Below, in pieces: positions 55,429 to 64,000 of a DNA stretch of 64,000 nt. The stretch is from positions 28,298-92,297 of the forward strand of contig NZ_SWMS01000027.1 in NCBI RefSeq assembly GCF_005146945.1, written 5' to 3'. Source of the stretch: Prauserella endophytica (GTDB lineage Bacteria; Actinomycetota; Actinomycetes; Mycobacteriales; Pseudonocardiaceae). Under the pieces are notes generated by a model. The model saw only the letters and a list, made by a program, of their open reading frames with translations, was not told where the DNA came from and made no database searches. The position numbers and the translations under genes were made by a program. Each line of letters opens with the position of its first letter. Within the stretch, counting starts at the first letter, position 1.

Positions 55429-56868
55429 ATGTGTGCTCACCCAGCGGGGCCCCGCCACGCCGAGGTCTACCCGCACGTCGACCAGGCGGGGTTCCCGCCC
55501 TCCACCTCGGCCGAGCTGGACAAGCTGTATCCGAAGGTGTGGCCCCGCAACACCTACCGTGCCCCGGACGGTGTCGTGCGCATCGCCGGCGTCGACGTCC
55601 GTGAGCTGGCGCGGACGTACGGCACGCCGTTGTTCGTCGTGGACGAGGCCGACTTCAAGGCCCGCTGCGCCGAGTACGCGGAGGCGTTCGACGACCCGGC
55701 GCTCGTGCACTACGCGGGCAAGGCGTTCCTGTGCACCGAGGTCGCGCGGTGGGTCGCCGCGCAGGGGCTCAGCCTCGACGTGTGCAGCGGCGGCGAGCTG
55801 GCGATCGCCCAGCGGGCGGAGTTCCCGCCGGAGCGGATCACCTTCCACGGCAACAACAAGTCCATCGCCGAGCTGGAGGCAGCCATCGAGGCGGGGGTCG
55901 GCACGGTGGTGCTCGACTCGTTCTACGAGATCGCCCGGCTCGCCGAGATCGCGGCGAGGCACGACGTGGTGCAGCAGGTGCTCGTGCGCGTCACGGTGGG
56001 CGTCGAGGCGCACACGCACGAGTTCATCGCCACCGCGCACGAGGACCAGAAGTTCGGCTTCTCGCTCGCGGCCGGCGACGCCGCCGAGGCGGTGCGCAGG
56101 GTGCTCAACGCGCCGTCGCTGAGCCTCGTCGGCCTGCACAGCCACATCGGCTCGCAGATCTTCGACGCCGACGGCTTCGAGGTGGCCGCGCGCCGCGTCA
56201 TCGGGCTGCTCACGGAGCTGCGCAAGGAGCACGGCGCCGACGCGCTGGCCGATCTGTCCACTGTGGACCTCGGCGGTGGGTTCGGCATCGCCTACACCGA
56301 CAAGGACAACCCGCCGCCGCCCGCGCAGCTGGTCACGCAGATCCGTGACATCGTGCGCAAGGAATGCGCGTTCGCCGACATCCCGGTGCCGCGCATCGCG
56401 GGCGAGCCCGGCCGCGCGATCGCGGGCCCCGGCACGGTCACCCTCTACGAGGTGGGCACGATCAAGGACGTCGCGCTCGGCGACAGCGAGGTGCGCCGGT
56501 ACGTGAGCGTCGACGGCGGGATGAGCGACAACATCCGCACCGCGCTCTACGACGCCGCCTACGACGTCCGCCTGGTCTCCCGCTCCAGCGACGACGGCCA
56601 GCCGGAGCCCGTGACCGCCGTGCTTTCCCGAGTCGTGGGAAAGCACTGTGAGTCCGGCGACATCGTGGTCCGCGACTGCTGGTTGCCCGACACCCTGGCA
56701 CCTGGCGACCTGCTCGCCGTCGCGGCGACCGGCGCCTACTGCTACTCGATGGCCAGCAACTACAACCGGCAGCCCCGCCCGGCGGTGGTCGCCGTGCGCA
56801 ACGGCAGCCACCGGTTGCTGCTGCGGCGGGAGACGAACGAGGACATGTTGCGACTGGAGGTGTCATGA
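55429..56868 (+). CDS. lysA: Diaminopimelate decarboxylase
   Basis: A 479-residue PLP enzyme catalysing the last step of lysine synthesis (meso-diaminopimelate to L-lysine). Seen: [18 protein letters not shown] with the PLP lysine, [48 protein letters not shown] and [17 protein letters not shown] with the active-site Cys of the partner subunit. The N-terminus is longer than in E. coli, as in other actinomycetes. Begins eight bases after argS and overlaps hom by four bases. Confidence 0.95.
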   Translation: MCAHPAGPRHAEVYPHVDQAGFPPSTSAELDKLYPKVWPRNTYRAPDGVVRIAGVDVRELARTYGTPLFVVDEADFKARCAEYAEAFDDPALVHYAGKAFLCTEVARWVAAQGLSLDVCSGGELAIAQRAEFPPERITFHGNNKSIAELEAAIEAGVGTVVLDSFYEIARLAEIAARHDVVQQVLVRVTVGVEAHTHEFIATAHEDQKFGFSLAAGDAAEAVRRVLNAPSLSLVGLHSHIGSQIFDADGFEVAARRVIGLLTELRKEHGADALADLSTVDLGGGFGIAYTDKDNPPPPAQLVTQIRDIVRKECAFADIPVPRIAGEPGRAIAGPGTVTLYEVGTIKDVALGDSEVRRYVSVDGGMSDNIRTALYDAAYDVRLVSRSSDDGQPEPVTAVLSRVVGKHCESGDIVVRDCWLPDTLAPGDLLAVAATGAYCYSMASNYNRQPRPAVVAVRNGSHRLLLRRETNEDMLRLEVS

Positions 56869-58178
56869 GCGTGGCCACGCTCGACGGGCGGACGGTCCGG
56901 GTAGCGCTGCTCGGCTGCGGTACGGTCGGCAGCGAGGTCACGCGCATGCTCATCGACGACGCCGACGAGCTCGCCGCTCGGGTCGGTGCCCCGGTGGAGC
57001 TGGCCGGAATCGCGGTGCGCCGCCCCAACAAGCACCCCGAGCTGCCGCAGCACCTGCTCACCGCCGACGCGGGCAGGCTCGTCGAGTCCGATGTGGACGT
57101 AGTCGTCGAGCTGATCGGCGGCATCGAGCCGGTGCGGGGCTGGCTGCTCACCGCCCTGCGCAAGGGAAAGTCGGTGGTCACCGGCAACAAGGCGCTGCTC
57201 TCCGAGCACGCGGCCGAGCTGGCCGAGGCGGCCGACACCTCGGGCGCCGACCTCTACTACGAGGCCTCGGTCGCGGGCGCGATCCCGCTGCTGCGCCCGC
57301 TGCGCGAGTCGCTCGCCGGTGACCGCATCACGCGCGTGATGGGCATCGTCAACGGCACCACCAACTTCATTCTGTCCGCAATGGACTCCACCGGCGCGGG
57401 TTACGCGGAGACCCTCGACGAGGCGACCAGGCTCGGCTACGCCGAGGCCGACCCGACCGCCGACGTCGACGGCTACGACGCGGCGTCCAAGGCGGCGATC
57501 CTCGCGTCGCTGGCCTTCCACAGCAGGGTCACCGCCTCCGACGTGCACCGCGAGGGCATCGCGGGCATCAGCGCGTCGGACATCGGCGCGGCGAAGCTGC
57601 TGAACCGCACCGTGAAGCTGCTGGCGATCTGCGAGCGGGTGACCGCCGACGACGGCACCGAGTCGGTGTCGGCGCGGGTGCACCCGGTGATGATTCCCCG
57701 CAGCCACCAGCTCGCCGGCGTGAACGGGGCGTTCAACGCCGTCTACGTCGAGGCCGAGGCCGCGGGCGAGCTGATGTTCTACGGCCAGGGCGCGGGCGGC
57801 GCCCCCACGGCGAGCGCGGTGCTCGGCGACCTCGTCGCCGCGGCCCGCAACCGCGTGGCGGGCGGCCGGGGCCCACGCGAGTCGGCGCACGCCGCGTTGC
57901 CGGTGCGGCCCATGGGCCAGACGCCGACGCGCTACCACATCAGCCTCGACGTGGCCGACAAGCCGGGCGTGCTCGCGCAGGTCGCGCAGGTCTTCGCGGT
58001 CCACGGCGTCAGCATCGCGGCCGTCCGTCAGCGCGACCGCCTCTCCACGGCGAGCCTGGTGATCGTCACGCACCTGGCCCCGGACGCCGCCCTGCAGGCC
58101 ACGGTGGAAGAGATCAGCAAGCTGGACGTCGTTCGCGAGGTCGTCAGCGTCATGCGGGTGGAAGGCGAGGACTCGTGA
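56865..58178 (+). CDS. hom: Homoserine dehydrogenase
   Basis: A 437-residue enzyme reducing aspartate semialdehyde to homoserine, the branch point to threonine and methionine. Seen: NAD(P)-binding [52 protein letters not shown] with the catalytic region, and a C-terminal ACT domain ([20 protein letters not shown]) for threonine feedback. Single-function type, not fused to aspartokinase. Start overlaps lysA by ATGA and its stop overlaps thrC by GTGA. Confidence 0.95.
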   Translation: MSVATLDGRTVRVALLGCGTVGSEVTRMLIDDADELAARVGAPVELAGIAVRRPNKHPELPQHLLTADAGRLVESDVDVVVELIGGIEPVRGWLLTALRKGKSVVTGNKALLSEHAAELAEAADTSGADLYYEASVAGAIPLLRPLRESLAGDRITRVMGIVNGTTNFILSAMDSTGAGYAETLDEATRLGYAEADPTADVDGYDAASKAAILASLAFHSRVTASDVHREGIAGISASDIGAAKLLNRTVKLLAICERVTADDGTESVSARVHPVMIPRSHQLAGVNGAFNAVYVEAEAAGELMFYGQGAGGAPTASAVLGDLVAAARNRVAGGRGPRESAHAALPVRPMGQTPTRYHISLDVADKPGVLAQVAQVFAVHGVSIAAVRQRDRLSTASLVIVTHLAPDAALQATVEEISKLDVVREVVSVMRVEGEDS

Positions 58179-59254
58179 ACACGGTGAACGCTCCGGTGAA
58201 GGCGGGCTGGCCCGGCATCATCAAGGCCTACTCGTCGCGGATCCCCATCCCGGCGGGGGCCGAGGTCGTGACACTGGGCGAGGGCAACACGCCGCTGATG
58301 CCCGCGCCGCACCTGTCCGAGGTCACCGGCTGCACGGTGTACCTGAAGGTGGAGGGCGCCAACCCGACCGGGTCGTTCAAGGACCGCGGCATGACCGTCG
58401 CGATCACGCACGCGCTCGCTAGCGGGCTGCGGGCCGTGATCTGCGCGTCGACCGGCAACACCTCGGCCTCGGCGTCGGCCTACGCCGCGCGCGCCGGGCT
58501 GACCAGCGCCGTGCTGGTTCCGCAGGGCAAGATCGCGCTCGGCAAGATGGCGCAGGCCGTGCTGCACGGCGCCCGCATCCTCCAGGTCGACGGCAATTTC
58601 GACGACTGCCTCGAGCTCGCCCGCAAGACGGCGGCCGACTACCCGGTGACACTCGTCAACTCGGTGAACCCGGTGCGGCTCGTCGGCCAGAAGTCCGCCG
58701 CGTGGGAGATCTGCGACGTGCTCGGCGAGGCCCCGGACATCCACTGCCTTCCGGTGGGCAACGCGGGCAACATCACCGCCTACTGGGCCGGCTACACCGA
58801 GTACGCCGCCGACGGTGTGGTGGAGAACACGCCGCGCATGTTCGGCTTCCAGGCCGCGGGCAGCGCGCCGCTCGTGAAGGGCGAGCCCGTCGCCGAACCC
58901 GAGACGATCGCGACCGCGATCCGCGTCGGCAGCCCCGCGTCGTGGGACCCCGCCGTGAAGGCGAAGAACGCGAGCGGCGGCCTCTTCGAGGCCGTCACCG
59001 ACGAGAAGATCCTCGCCGCCTACCGGCTGCTGGCCCGCAAGGAGGGCGTCTTCGTCGAGCCCGCGTCGGCCACCAGCGTCGCCGGCCTGCTGCTGACCGC
59101 GGCCGACGGCCGCATCCCGCGCGGCTCCACCGTGGTGTGCACGGTGACCGGGCACGGCCTCAAGGACCCGGCCACGGCACTGGAGGGCAACGTCGAGGTG
59201 GAGCCACTCGCCGTGGACCCGCGTGCCGTCGCCTCCGCGCTCGAACTGTCATGA
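58175..59254 (+). CDS. thrC: Threonine synthase
   Basis: A 359-residue PLP enzyme converting O-phosphohomoserine to threonine. Seen: [36 protein letters not shown] with the PLP lysine, [20 protein letters not shown] and [19 protein letters not shown], the phosphate-binding loop for PLP. Size matches the short actinobacterial form. GTG 58175 overlaps the hom stop. Its stop overlaps the thrB start. Confidence 0.95.
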   Translation: MNTVNAPVKAGWPGIIKAYSSRIPIPAGAEVVTLGEGNTPLMPAPHLSEVTGCTVYLKVEGANPTGSFKDRGMTVAITHALASGLRAVICASTGNTSASASAYAARAGLTSAVLVPQGKIALGKMAQAVLHGARILQVDGNFDDCLELARKTAADYPVTLVNSVNPVRLVGQKSAAWEICDVLGEAPDIHCLPVGNAGNITAYWAGYTEYAADGVVENTPRMFGFQAAGSAPLVKGEPVAEPETIATAIRVGSPASWDPAVKAKNASGGLFEAVTDEKILAAYRLLARKEGVFVEPASATSVAGLLLTAADGRIPRGSTVVCTVTGHGLKDPATALEGNVEVEPLAVDPRAVASALELS

Positions 59255-60135
59255 GGCTGCGGATCACCGTTCCGGCATCGACGGCCAACATCGGCTCGGG
59301 CTTCGACACCTTCGGCATGGCGCTCGGCCTGCACGACGTCGTCGAGATCGAGGTGGTCGAGTCCGGGCTCGAGGTCGAGGTGGTCGACGCGGGCGCCGGT
59401 GACATGAGCGGCGTGCCCACGGACGAGAACCACCTCGTCGTGCGTGCGCTGCGCAAGGCGTGCAGGCACCTCGACGTGCAGGTGCCCGGGCTGCGGCTGC
59501 GTTGCCACAACGCGATTCCGCACTCCAGGGGCCTCGGTTCGTCGGCCGCCGCTGCGGTCGCCGGCATCGCCGCGGGCTACGCGCTCGCGGGCAAGGCCGT
59601 GGACGACACCGCGCTGCAGCTGGCCGCCGGGTTCGAGGGCCACGCCGACAACGCCGCCGCGAGCCTGCTCGGCGGGTTCGTGATCGCCTGGCAAGCCGGT
59701 GACCGCTTCCACGCCGAGCGGCTGGACCCGCATTCCGCCATCCGCCCCGTGGTCGCCGTTCCCGCGACGCGCTCCTCCACCAAGGAGACCAGGGGCCTGC
59801 TGCCGGACAGCGTGCCGCTGGCCGACGCGGCGTTCTCCGCGGGCCGCACCGCGCTCGCGGTGCACGCGATCACCGCGCGACCCGAGCTCCTGCTCGCGGC
59901 CACCGACGACCGGCTGCACCAGGGCTACCGCGCTCCCGCGTACCCGGCGACCGCCCGGCTCATGCAGGAGCTGCGGGAACACGGCGTGCCCGCCGCGGTC
60001 TCCGGCGCGGGGCCGACGGTGCTCGCGCTCACCACGACGGGAATACTTCCCGGGGAGGTCGGCGTTGAAGGGTTCGACGTCTCCGAGCTGTCCGTCGACC
60101 TGACCGGCGTCCGGGTGGAAGCCAGGTCACAATAG
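59251..60135 (+). CDS. thrB: Homoserine kinase
   Basis: A 294-residue GHMP kinase phosphorylating homoserine. Seen: [20 protein letters not shown], the ATP loop [33 protein letters not shown] and [13 protein letters not shown]. Its start overlaps the thrC stop by four bases, so hom-thrC-thrB are translated as a unit. Longer frames starting upstream are shadows of thrC. It ends the amino-acid operon. Confidence 0.95.
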   Translation: MRLRITVPASTANIGSGFDTFGMALGLHDVVEIEVVESGLEVEVVDAGAGDMSGVPTDENHLVVRALRKACRHLDVQVPGLRLRCHNAIPHSRGLGSSAAAAVAGIAAGYALAGKAVDDTALQLAAGFEGHADNAAASLLGGFVIAWQAGDRFHAERLDPHSAIRPVVAVPATRSSTKETRGLLPDSVPLADAAFSAGRTALAVHAITARPELLLAATDDRLHQGYRAPAYPATARLMQELREHGVPAAVSGAGPTVLALTTTGILPGEVGVEGFDVSELSVDLTGVRVEARSQ

Positions 60136-60459
60136 GCACAGTGAGGCACGCCACGCAGGGGGTGGTTGTTGCACCACGACCTCGGGCGGTCTACCCTCGG
60201 GGGCGTTCGGTCACCGTGCATTTCCGCACCCGGTGATGGTCCTGGGATCGTTTCCCGGTCACATCTTCCGTTTATTCGAAGCGGGTTCCCGGTAGACACG
60301 GTGGTCGTTCCCACCTCGTGCAGGCGGCTCCGCCGCTGCGACTCGCATGTCTCAGCCGGATCGCTCGCACCAGGTACTACAACGCCGTCTCGCAATTCGG
60401 ACGCGGGCGGCGGTCCGCTGGTCCACCGTGGAGGCGTGGACCGGTCAGGAAGGACATGT
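60136..60459 (+). other. 324-base leader region of rho
   Basis: No gene is seen. A small hairpin GTGGT/ACCAC (60162-60166 and 60173-60177) may end the threonine operon. TACCCT-like sequence follows at about 60191. The long leader before rho would suit autoregulation by Rho, as in other bacteria, but no clear structure was found. Confidence 0.35.
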
Positions 60460-62385
60460 GTGAGCAACACCGATCTTTTGAGCGGCGACGTGAATGCCCA
60501 GGCCGAGGCGCCGGGCACCGGGGAGCAGGCGCCGCAGGCTGGTGGTGCGGCCGCGGCGCCCAAACGACGTCCGGGCGGACTGTCCGGCATGGTCATCGCC
60601 GATCTTCGTGCCCTGGCCGGTGAGCTGGGCATCGGCGACACCACAGGAATGCGCAAGGGCGACCTGATCGCCGCCATTCGGGAGCGTCAGGGCAAGTCCA
60701 AGCGCGGGAAGTCCGCCTCGGCCGGTGCCGACACGCTGCCGCTCGAGGGCGTCAGCGAGGCCAAGGCACCCGAGAAGGCCCCGGCGGACAAGCCCGCCAA
60801 GGCCCAGAAGGACGCGCCGGAGCAGGCGCAGGAGGACAAGGCCGCGCAGAAAGCCCCCGCCAAGCGGGAGCAGGCGCCGTCGGACAACGGCTCCGGCGAC
60901 ACGCCGCAGCAGCAGTCCGACGAGGGTGGCCGCCCGAGCCGCCGTCGTCGTAGCTCCAACCGCCCCGACGGTGGCGCCCAGCAGAAGGGCGACGACGACT
61001 CGGCTCAGCGGGGCGGCGAACAGTCCTCCTCCGAGCAGCAGCGCGGTGGGGGCAACGACGACGGCCGCAGGCAGAACAACAACCAGCGCGGCCAGCAGCA
61101 GAACAACAACAGCAACAGCAACGCGGGCGGTGGCCAGGACGACGACGAGCGCGGCGGGCGCCGCGGCCGCCGGTTCCGGGACCGTCGCCGTCGCGGCGGC
61201 CGCGGTGAGGGCGGTGGCAACGCCGACACCGAGATCCGCGAGGACGACGTCCTGCTTCCGGTCGCGGGCATCCTCGACGTGCTGGAGAACTACGCGTTCG
61301 TCCGCACATCGGGTTACCTGCCCGGCCCGAACGACGTCTACGTGTCGCTGTCGCTCGTGCGGAAGTACGGTCTTCGCCGCGGTGACGCGATCACCGGTGT
61401 GGTGCGCCAGCCGCGTGAGGGCGAGCAGCAGCGCCAGAAGTTCAACCCGCTCGTCCGGGTGGACTCGGTCAACGGCCTCGAGCCGGACGTCGCCAAGAAG
61501 CGGCCCGAGTTCACCAAGCTGACGCCGCTCTACCCCAACGAGCGGCTCCGGCTGGAGACCTCGTCGAACAAGCTCACCACGCGGGTGATCGACCTGGTGA
61601 TGCCGGTCGGCAAGGGCCAGCGTGCGCTGATCGTGTCGCCGCCGAAGGCGGGCAAGACCACGATCATGCAGGACATCGCCAACGCGATCACCACCAACAA
61701 TCCCGAGTGCCACCTGATGGTCGTGCTCGTGGACGAGCGCCCGGAAGAGGTCACCGACATGCAGCGGTCGGTGAAGGGCGAGGTCATCGCCTCGACCTTC
61801 GACCGCCCGCCATCGGACCACACCTCGGTCGCCGAGCTCTCGATCGAGCGCGCGAAGCGGCTCGTGGAGATGGGTCACGACGTGGTGGTGCTGCTCGACT
61901 CGATCACCCGCCTCGGCCGTGCCTACAACCTGGCGGCCCCGGCGTCCGGCCGGATCCTCTCCGGTGGTGTCGACTCGACCGCGCTGTTCCCGCCGAAGCG
62001 GTTCCTCGGCGCGGCACGCAACATCGAGGACGGCGGCTCGCTGACGATCTTCGCCACGGCGATGGTCGAGACCGGTTCGACCGGTGACACGGTGATCTTC
62101 GAGGAGTTCAAGGGCACGGGCAACGCCGAGCTCAAGCTCGACCGCAAGATCGCGGAGCGCAGGGTCTTCCCCGCGGTGGACGTCAACCCGTCCGGTACCC
62201 GCAAGGAGGAGCTGCTGCTCTCGCCGGACGAGCTCGCGGTCACGCACAAGCTGCACCGGGTGCTGCACGCGCTCGACTCGCAGCAGGCGATCGACCTCCT
62301 GCTCGACCGGCTGCGCAAGACGAAGACCAACATCGAGTTCCTGATGCAGGTCTCCAAGACCGCACCGGGCAACGACGACGACTGA
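60460..62385 (+). CDS. rho: Transcription termination factor Rho
   Basis: A 641-residue hexameric RNA helicase that terminates transcription. Seen: N-terminal Rho-N SAP-like helix (GMVIADLRALAGELGIGDTT), a long Arg/Gly/Asn/Gln-rich insertion of about 200 residues typical of actinomycetes, the RNA-binding cold-shock domain (VAGILDVLENYAFVRTSGYL), Walker A SPPKAGKTTIMQDI, Walker B VVVLLDSITRLGRAYN and GGSLTIFATAMVETG. GTG 60460 has AGGAAGG six bases upstream. The insertion adds an extra RNA-binding surface and may allow action on GC-rich RNA. Confidence 0.95.
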   Translation: MSNTDLLSGDVNAQAEAPGTGEQAPQAGGAAAAPKRRPGGLSGMVIADLRALAGELGIGDTTGMRKGDLIAAIRERQGKSKRGKSASAGADTLPLEGVSEAKAPEKAPADKPAKAQKDAPEQAQEDKAAQKAPAKREQAPSDNGSGDTPQQQSDEGGRPSRRRRSSNRPDGGAQQKGDDDSAQRGGEQSSSEQQRGGGNDDGRRQNNNQRGQQQNNNSNSNAGGGQDDDERGGRRGRRFRDRRRRGGRGEGGGNADTEIREDDVLLPVAGILDVLENYAFVRTSGYLPGPNDVYVSLSLVRKYGLRRGDAITGVVRQPREGEQQRQKFNPLVRVDSVNGLEPDVAKKRPEFTKLTPLYPNERLRLETSSNKLTTRVIDLVMPVGKGQRALIVSPPKAGKTTIMQDIANAITTNNPECHLMVVLVDERPEEVTDMQRSVKGEVIASTFDRPPSDHTSVAELSIERAKRLVEMGHDVVVLLDSITRLGRAYNLAAPASGRILSGGVDSTALFPPKRFLGAARNIEDGGSLTIFATAMVETGSTGDTVIFEEFKGTGNAELKLDRKIAERRVFPAVDVNPSGTRKEELLLSPDELAVTHKLHRVLHALDSQQAIDLLLDRLRKTKTNIEFLMQVSKTAPGNDDD

Positions 62386-62413
62386 CGACGACCGAGGTAA
62401 GGAATAGCCGCCG

Positions 62414-62446
62414 GATGGGGCGCGTTCAACCGGACGCTGCCCCATC
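62414..62446 (+). terminator. Terminator after rho
   Basis: GATGGGGC (62414-62421) pairs with GCCCCATC (62439-62446), with GCG/CGC extending the stem inside. It lies between rho and rpmE. Confidence 0.6.
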
Positions 62447-62523
62447 TGGCAGAATTACTCCGCTGACGTCCGGCTCCGGTTCACCTCCCAGCGAGGACCC
62501 GGCGGCCACCGAGAGAGGACCCC

Positions 62524-62748
62524 ATGAAGAGCGGTATTCACCCCGAGTACGTGGTCACCGAGGTGACCTGCGGTTGTGGCAACACCTTCACCACCCGCAG
62601 CACCAAGGGCACCGGCAAGATCCACGCCGAGATCTGCTCGAACTGCCACCCCTTCTACACCGGTAAGCAGAAGATTCTGGACACCGGTGGCCGGGTCGCG
62701 CGGTTCGAGGCTCGCTACGGCAAGCGCAAGAAGAGCGACGCCAAGTAG
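62524..62748 (+). CDS. rpmE: 50S ribosomal protein L31
   Basis: A 74-residue ribosomal protein. It has the zinc-binding set of the C+ form: CGCGNTF and [13 protein letters not shown], and the conserved [10 protein letters not shown] start. GAGAGGA precedes the ATG. It is followed by a strong terminator. The zinc form is expected to be replaced by a Cys-free paralog during zinc shortage in actinomycetes; that paralog is not in the window. Confidence 0.95.
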   Translation: MKSGIHPEYVVTEVTCGCGNTFTTRSTKGTGKIHAEICSNCHPFYTGKQKILDTGGRVARFEARYGKRKKSDAK

Positions 62749-62756
62749 CTTCACCG

Positions 62757-62799
62757 ACGGCGCCCGCATCTGCCTTCGAGGCAGGGCGGGCGCCGTTTG
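62757..62799 (+). terminator. Strong two-part hairpin terminator after rpmE
   Basis: ACGGCGCCCGC (62757-62767) pairs with GCGGGCGCCGT (62786-62796), and CTGCCT/AGGCAG (62770-62775, 62779-62784) extends it inside. TTT follows at 62796-62798. Confidence 0.85.
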
Positions 62800-62840
62800 C
62801 TTGAGCAGTGTCCGTCCGGCCCGTTCGCGAGAGGAAGCCA

Positions 62841-63917
62841 GTGGAATCGAGTGCTCTGCAGGGGCTGCTCGACGAGTACGCCGAGCTGGAGGAACAGCTC
62901 GCGGACCCGTCGGTGCACGCCGACCAGGCCCTGGCACGCAAGCTGGGCCGTCGCTACGCCGAGCTGGCTCCCATCGTGAAGGCCCGCAAGGAGCTGGACG
63001 GCGCCCGTTCCGACCTGGCGGCCGCGAAGGAGCTCGCGGCCGAGGACGAGGCGTTCGCGGAGGAGGCCGAGGAGCTCGAGGCCCGCATCCCGGTGCTGGA
63101 GGCGAGGCTGACCGAGCTGCTCCTGCCGCGTGACCCCTACGACGGTTCCGACGTCGTCATGGAGATCAAGTCGGGTGAGGGCGGCGAGGAGTCGGCGCTG
63201 TTCGCGGGCGACCTGCTGCGCATGTACCTGCGCTACGCCGAGCGGCACAACTGGAAAGCGGAGGTGCTCGACGCCACCGAGTCCGACCTCGGCGGCTACA
63301 AGGACGTCACGGTGTCGATAAAAGGCAAGGGCGGCAATGACGCTGCGGCCGAGGGCGTGTGGTCGCGGCTGAAGTTCGAGGGCGGCGTGCACCGGGTGCA
63401 GCGCGTGCCGGCGACCGAGTCGCAGGGCCGCATCCACACCTCGGCCGCCGGCGTGTTGATCTACCCGGAGCCGGAGGAGGTCGAGGTCGAGATCGACCCG
63501 AACGACCTGCGCATCGACGTGTTCCGCTCCTCGGGTCCCGGTGGGCAGAGCGTCAACACCACCGACTCCGCCGTGCGCGTGACCCATCTGCCCACCGGCA
63601 TCGTGGTGTCCTGCCAGAACGAGAAGTCGCAGATCCAGAACCGGGCGAGGGCGATCCAGGTGCTCCAGGCCCGGCTGCAGGCGCTCGCCGAGGAGGAGGC
63701 CGCCGCGAAGGCCGCCGACGCCCGCCGATCCCAGGTGCGCACGGTCGACCGCTCGGAACGGGTGCGGACCTACAACTTCCCGGAGAACCGGATCTCCGAC
63801 CACCGCGTGAACTACAAGGCCTACAACCTGGACCAGGTGCTGGACGGCGAGCTGACCGGCGTGCTCGACGCGCTGCGCGACGCCGACCGCGAGGAACGCC
63901 TAGCCGCCCAGTCCTGA
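62841..63917 (+). CDS. prfA: Peptide chain release factor 1
   Basis: A 358-residue release factor that reads UAA and UAG. Seen: the stop-codon reading motif PAT in [18 protein letters not shown], and the catalytic GGQ in [23 protein letters not shown] 62841 has GAGG six bases upstream and gives normal length; an in-frame codon at 62808 lies in the terminator tail. prmC, its methylating partner, would be expected next but is outside the window; bases 63918-64000 hold no visible gene start. Confidence 0.95.
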   Translation: MESSALQGLLDEYAELEEQLADPSVHADQALARKLGRRYAELAPIVKARKELDGARSDLAAAKELAAEDEAFAEEAEELEARIPVLEARLTELLLPRDPYDGSDVVMEIKSGEGGEESALFAGDLLRMYLRYAERHNWKAEVLDATESDLGGYKDVTVSIKGKGGNDAAAEGVWSRLKFEGGVHRVQRVPATESQGRIHTSAAGVLIYPEPEEVEVEIDPNDLRIDVFRSSGPGGQSVNTTDSAVRVTHLPTGIVVSCQNEKSQIQNRARAIQVLQARLQALAEEEAAAKAADARRSQVRTVDRSERVRTYNFPENRISDHRVNYKAYNLDQVLDGELTGVLDALRDADREERLAAQS

Positions 63918-64000
63918 AGGCCCCGCCCAGCCGCAGTGAAGGCCACAGTGATGATGTGTGTGGGCGGGATCCCGGCACTCCTGACTCGGAAGGCCACCGA

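Noticed and set aside
60445..62445. 666-residue minus-strand frame opposite rho
   Set aside because: It is antisense to a clear rho gene; long open antisense frames are normal in GC-rich DNA.

Overview
The window comes from a high-GC actinomycete. Long GC-rich genes, frequent GTG starts, many ATGA/GTGA stop-start overlaps and the lysA-hom-thrC-thrB-rho-rpmE-prfA order all point that way. The protein flavour suggests Pseudonocardiaceae (Amycolatopsis/Saccharomonospora-like), but that placement is inference. Two parts can be separated. From about 1 to 49.29 kb lies an integrated conjugative element inserted at the 3' end of a tRNA-Arg(CCG) gene (49286-49358, minus strand). From there to 64 kb is ordinary host chromosome. 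I see no second copy of the tRNA 3' end inside the window, so the far end of the element should lie left of base 1.

Element, left to right. (1) 1-10.7 kb: a Tad-type pilus operon on the plus strand (end of a secreted protein, SAF/CpaB-like, TadZ/CpaE-like, TadA/CpaF ATPase, TadB, TadC, Flp-like pilin, two TadE-like proteins, one TadG-like protein, a coiled-coil protein), then a 1018-residue LysM/BTAD membrane regulator and a convergent HxlR-family regulator. (2) 11.1-13.0 kb: about 1.9 kb without a credible gene, AT-richer than its surroundings, with several perfect palindromes, a 30-bp tandem array and nested inverted repeats. It looks like a cis-acting region (origin, oriT or leader). (3) 13.0-30.4 kb: about 22 plus-strand cargo genes with individual ribosome sites, divided by hairpin terminators. 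Most are unknown; recognisable ones are two PP-loop (PAPS-reductase-like) proteins, a phage-Mu-Mom-like acyltransferase, DprA, a YgjP-like HExxH metallopeptidase and a small HTH protein. (4) 30.4-42.7 kb: a minus-strand type IV secretion operon, in transcription order an unknown protein, VirB2-like pilin, VirB6-like channel, PrgI/VirB3-like, VirB4, a GP88-like protein, VirD4/TraG-like coupling protein, a replication-relaxation protein and a lytic transglycosylase/NlpC peptidase. No FtsK/TraB translocase is present, so this is a T4SS-type element and not a classical TraB-type actinomycete element. (5) 42.7-43.3 kb: a repeat-rich divergent control region. (6) 43.3-49.3 kb: two degenerate methyltransferase-like proteins, a recombinase-domain protein lacking a catalytic domain, an XRE-type regulator, a resolvase-like domain lacking its serine, a small coupled ORF and a full large serine recombinase whose reading frame runs on through the tRNA gene.

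Chromosome, 49.3-64 kb: tRNA-Arg, an FAD-dependent oxidoreductase, a CDF metal exporter, DUF305 and DUF3105 membrane proteins, three 54-bp tandem repeats, then argS and a tightly coupled lysA-hom-thrC-thrB operon (lysine and threonine synthesis), rho, rpmE and prfA.

The likely working model is: the serine recombinase cuts the element out of tRNA-Arg, the T4SS (perhaps helped by the Tad pilus and the wall hydrolase) moves DNA, and the plus-strand cargo beside the structured non-coding region enters the recipient early and protects or modifies the incoming DNA. The last step is a hypothesis from gene content and position only.
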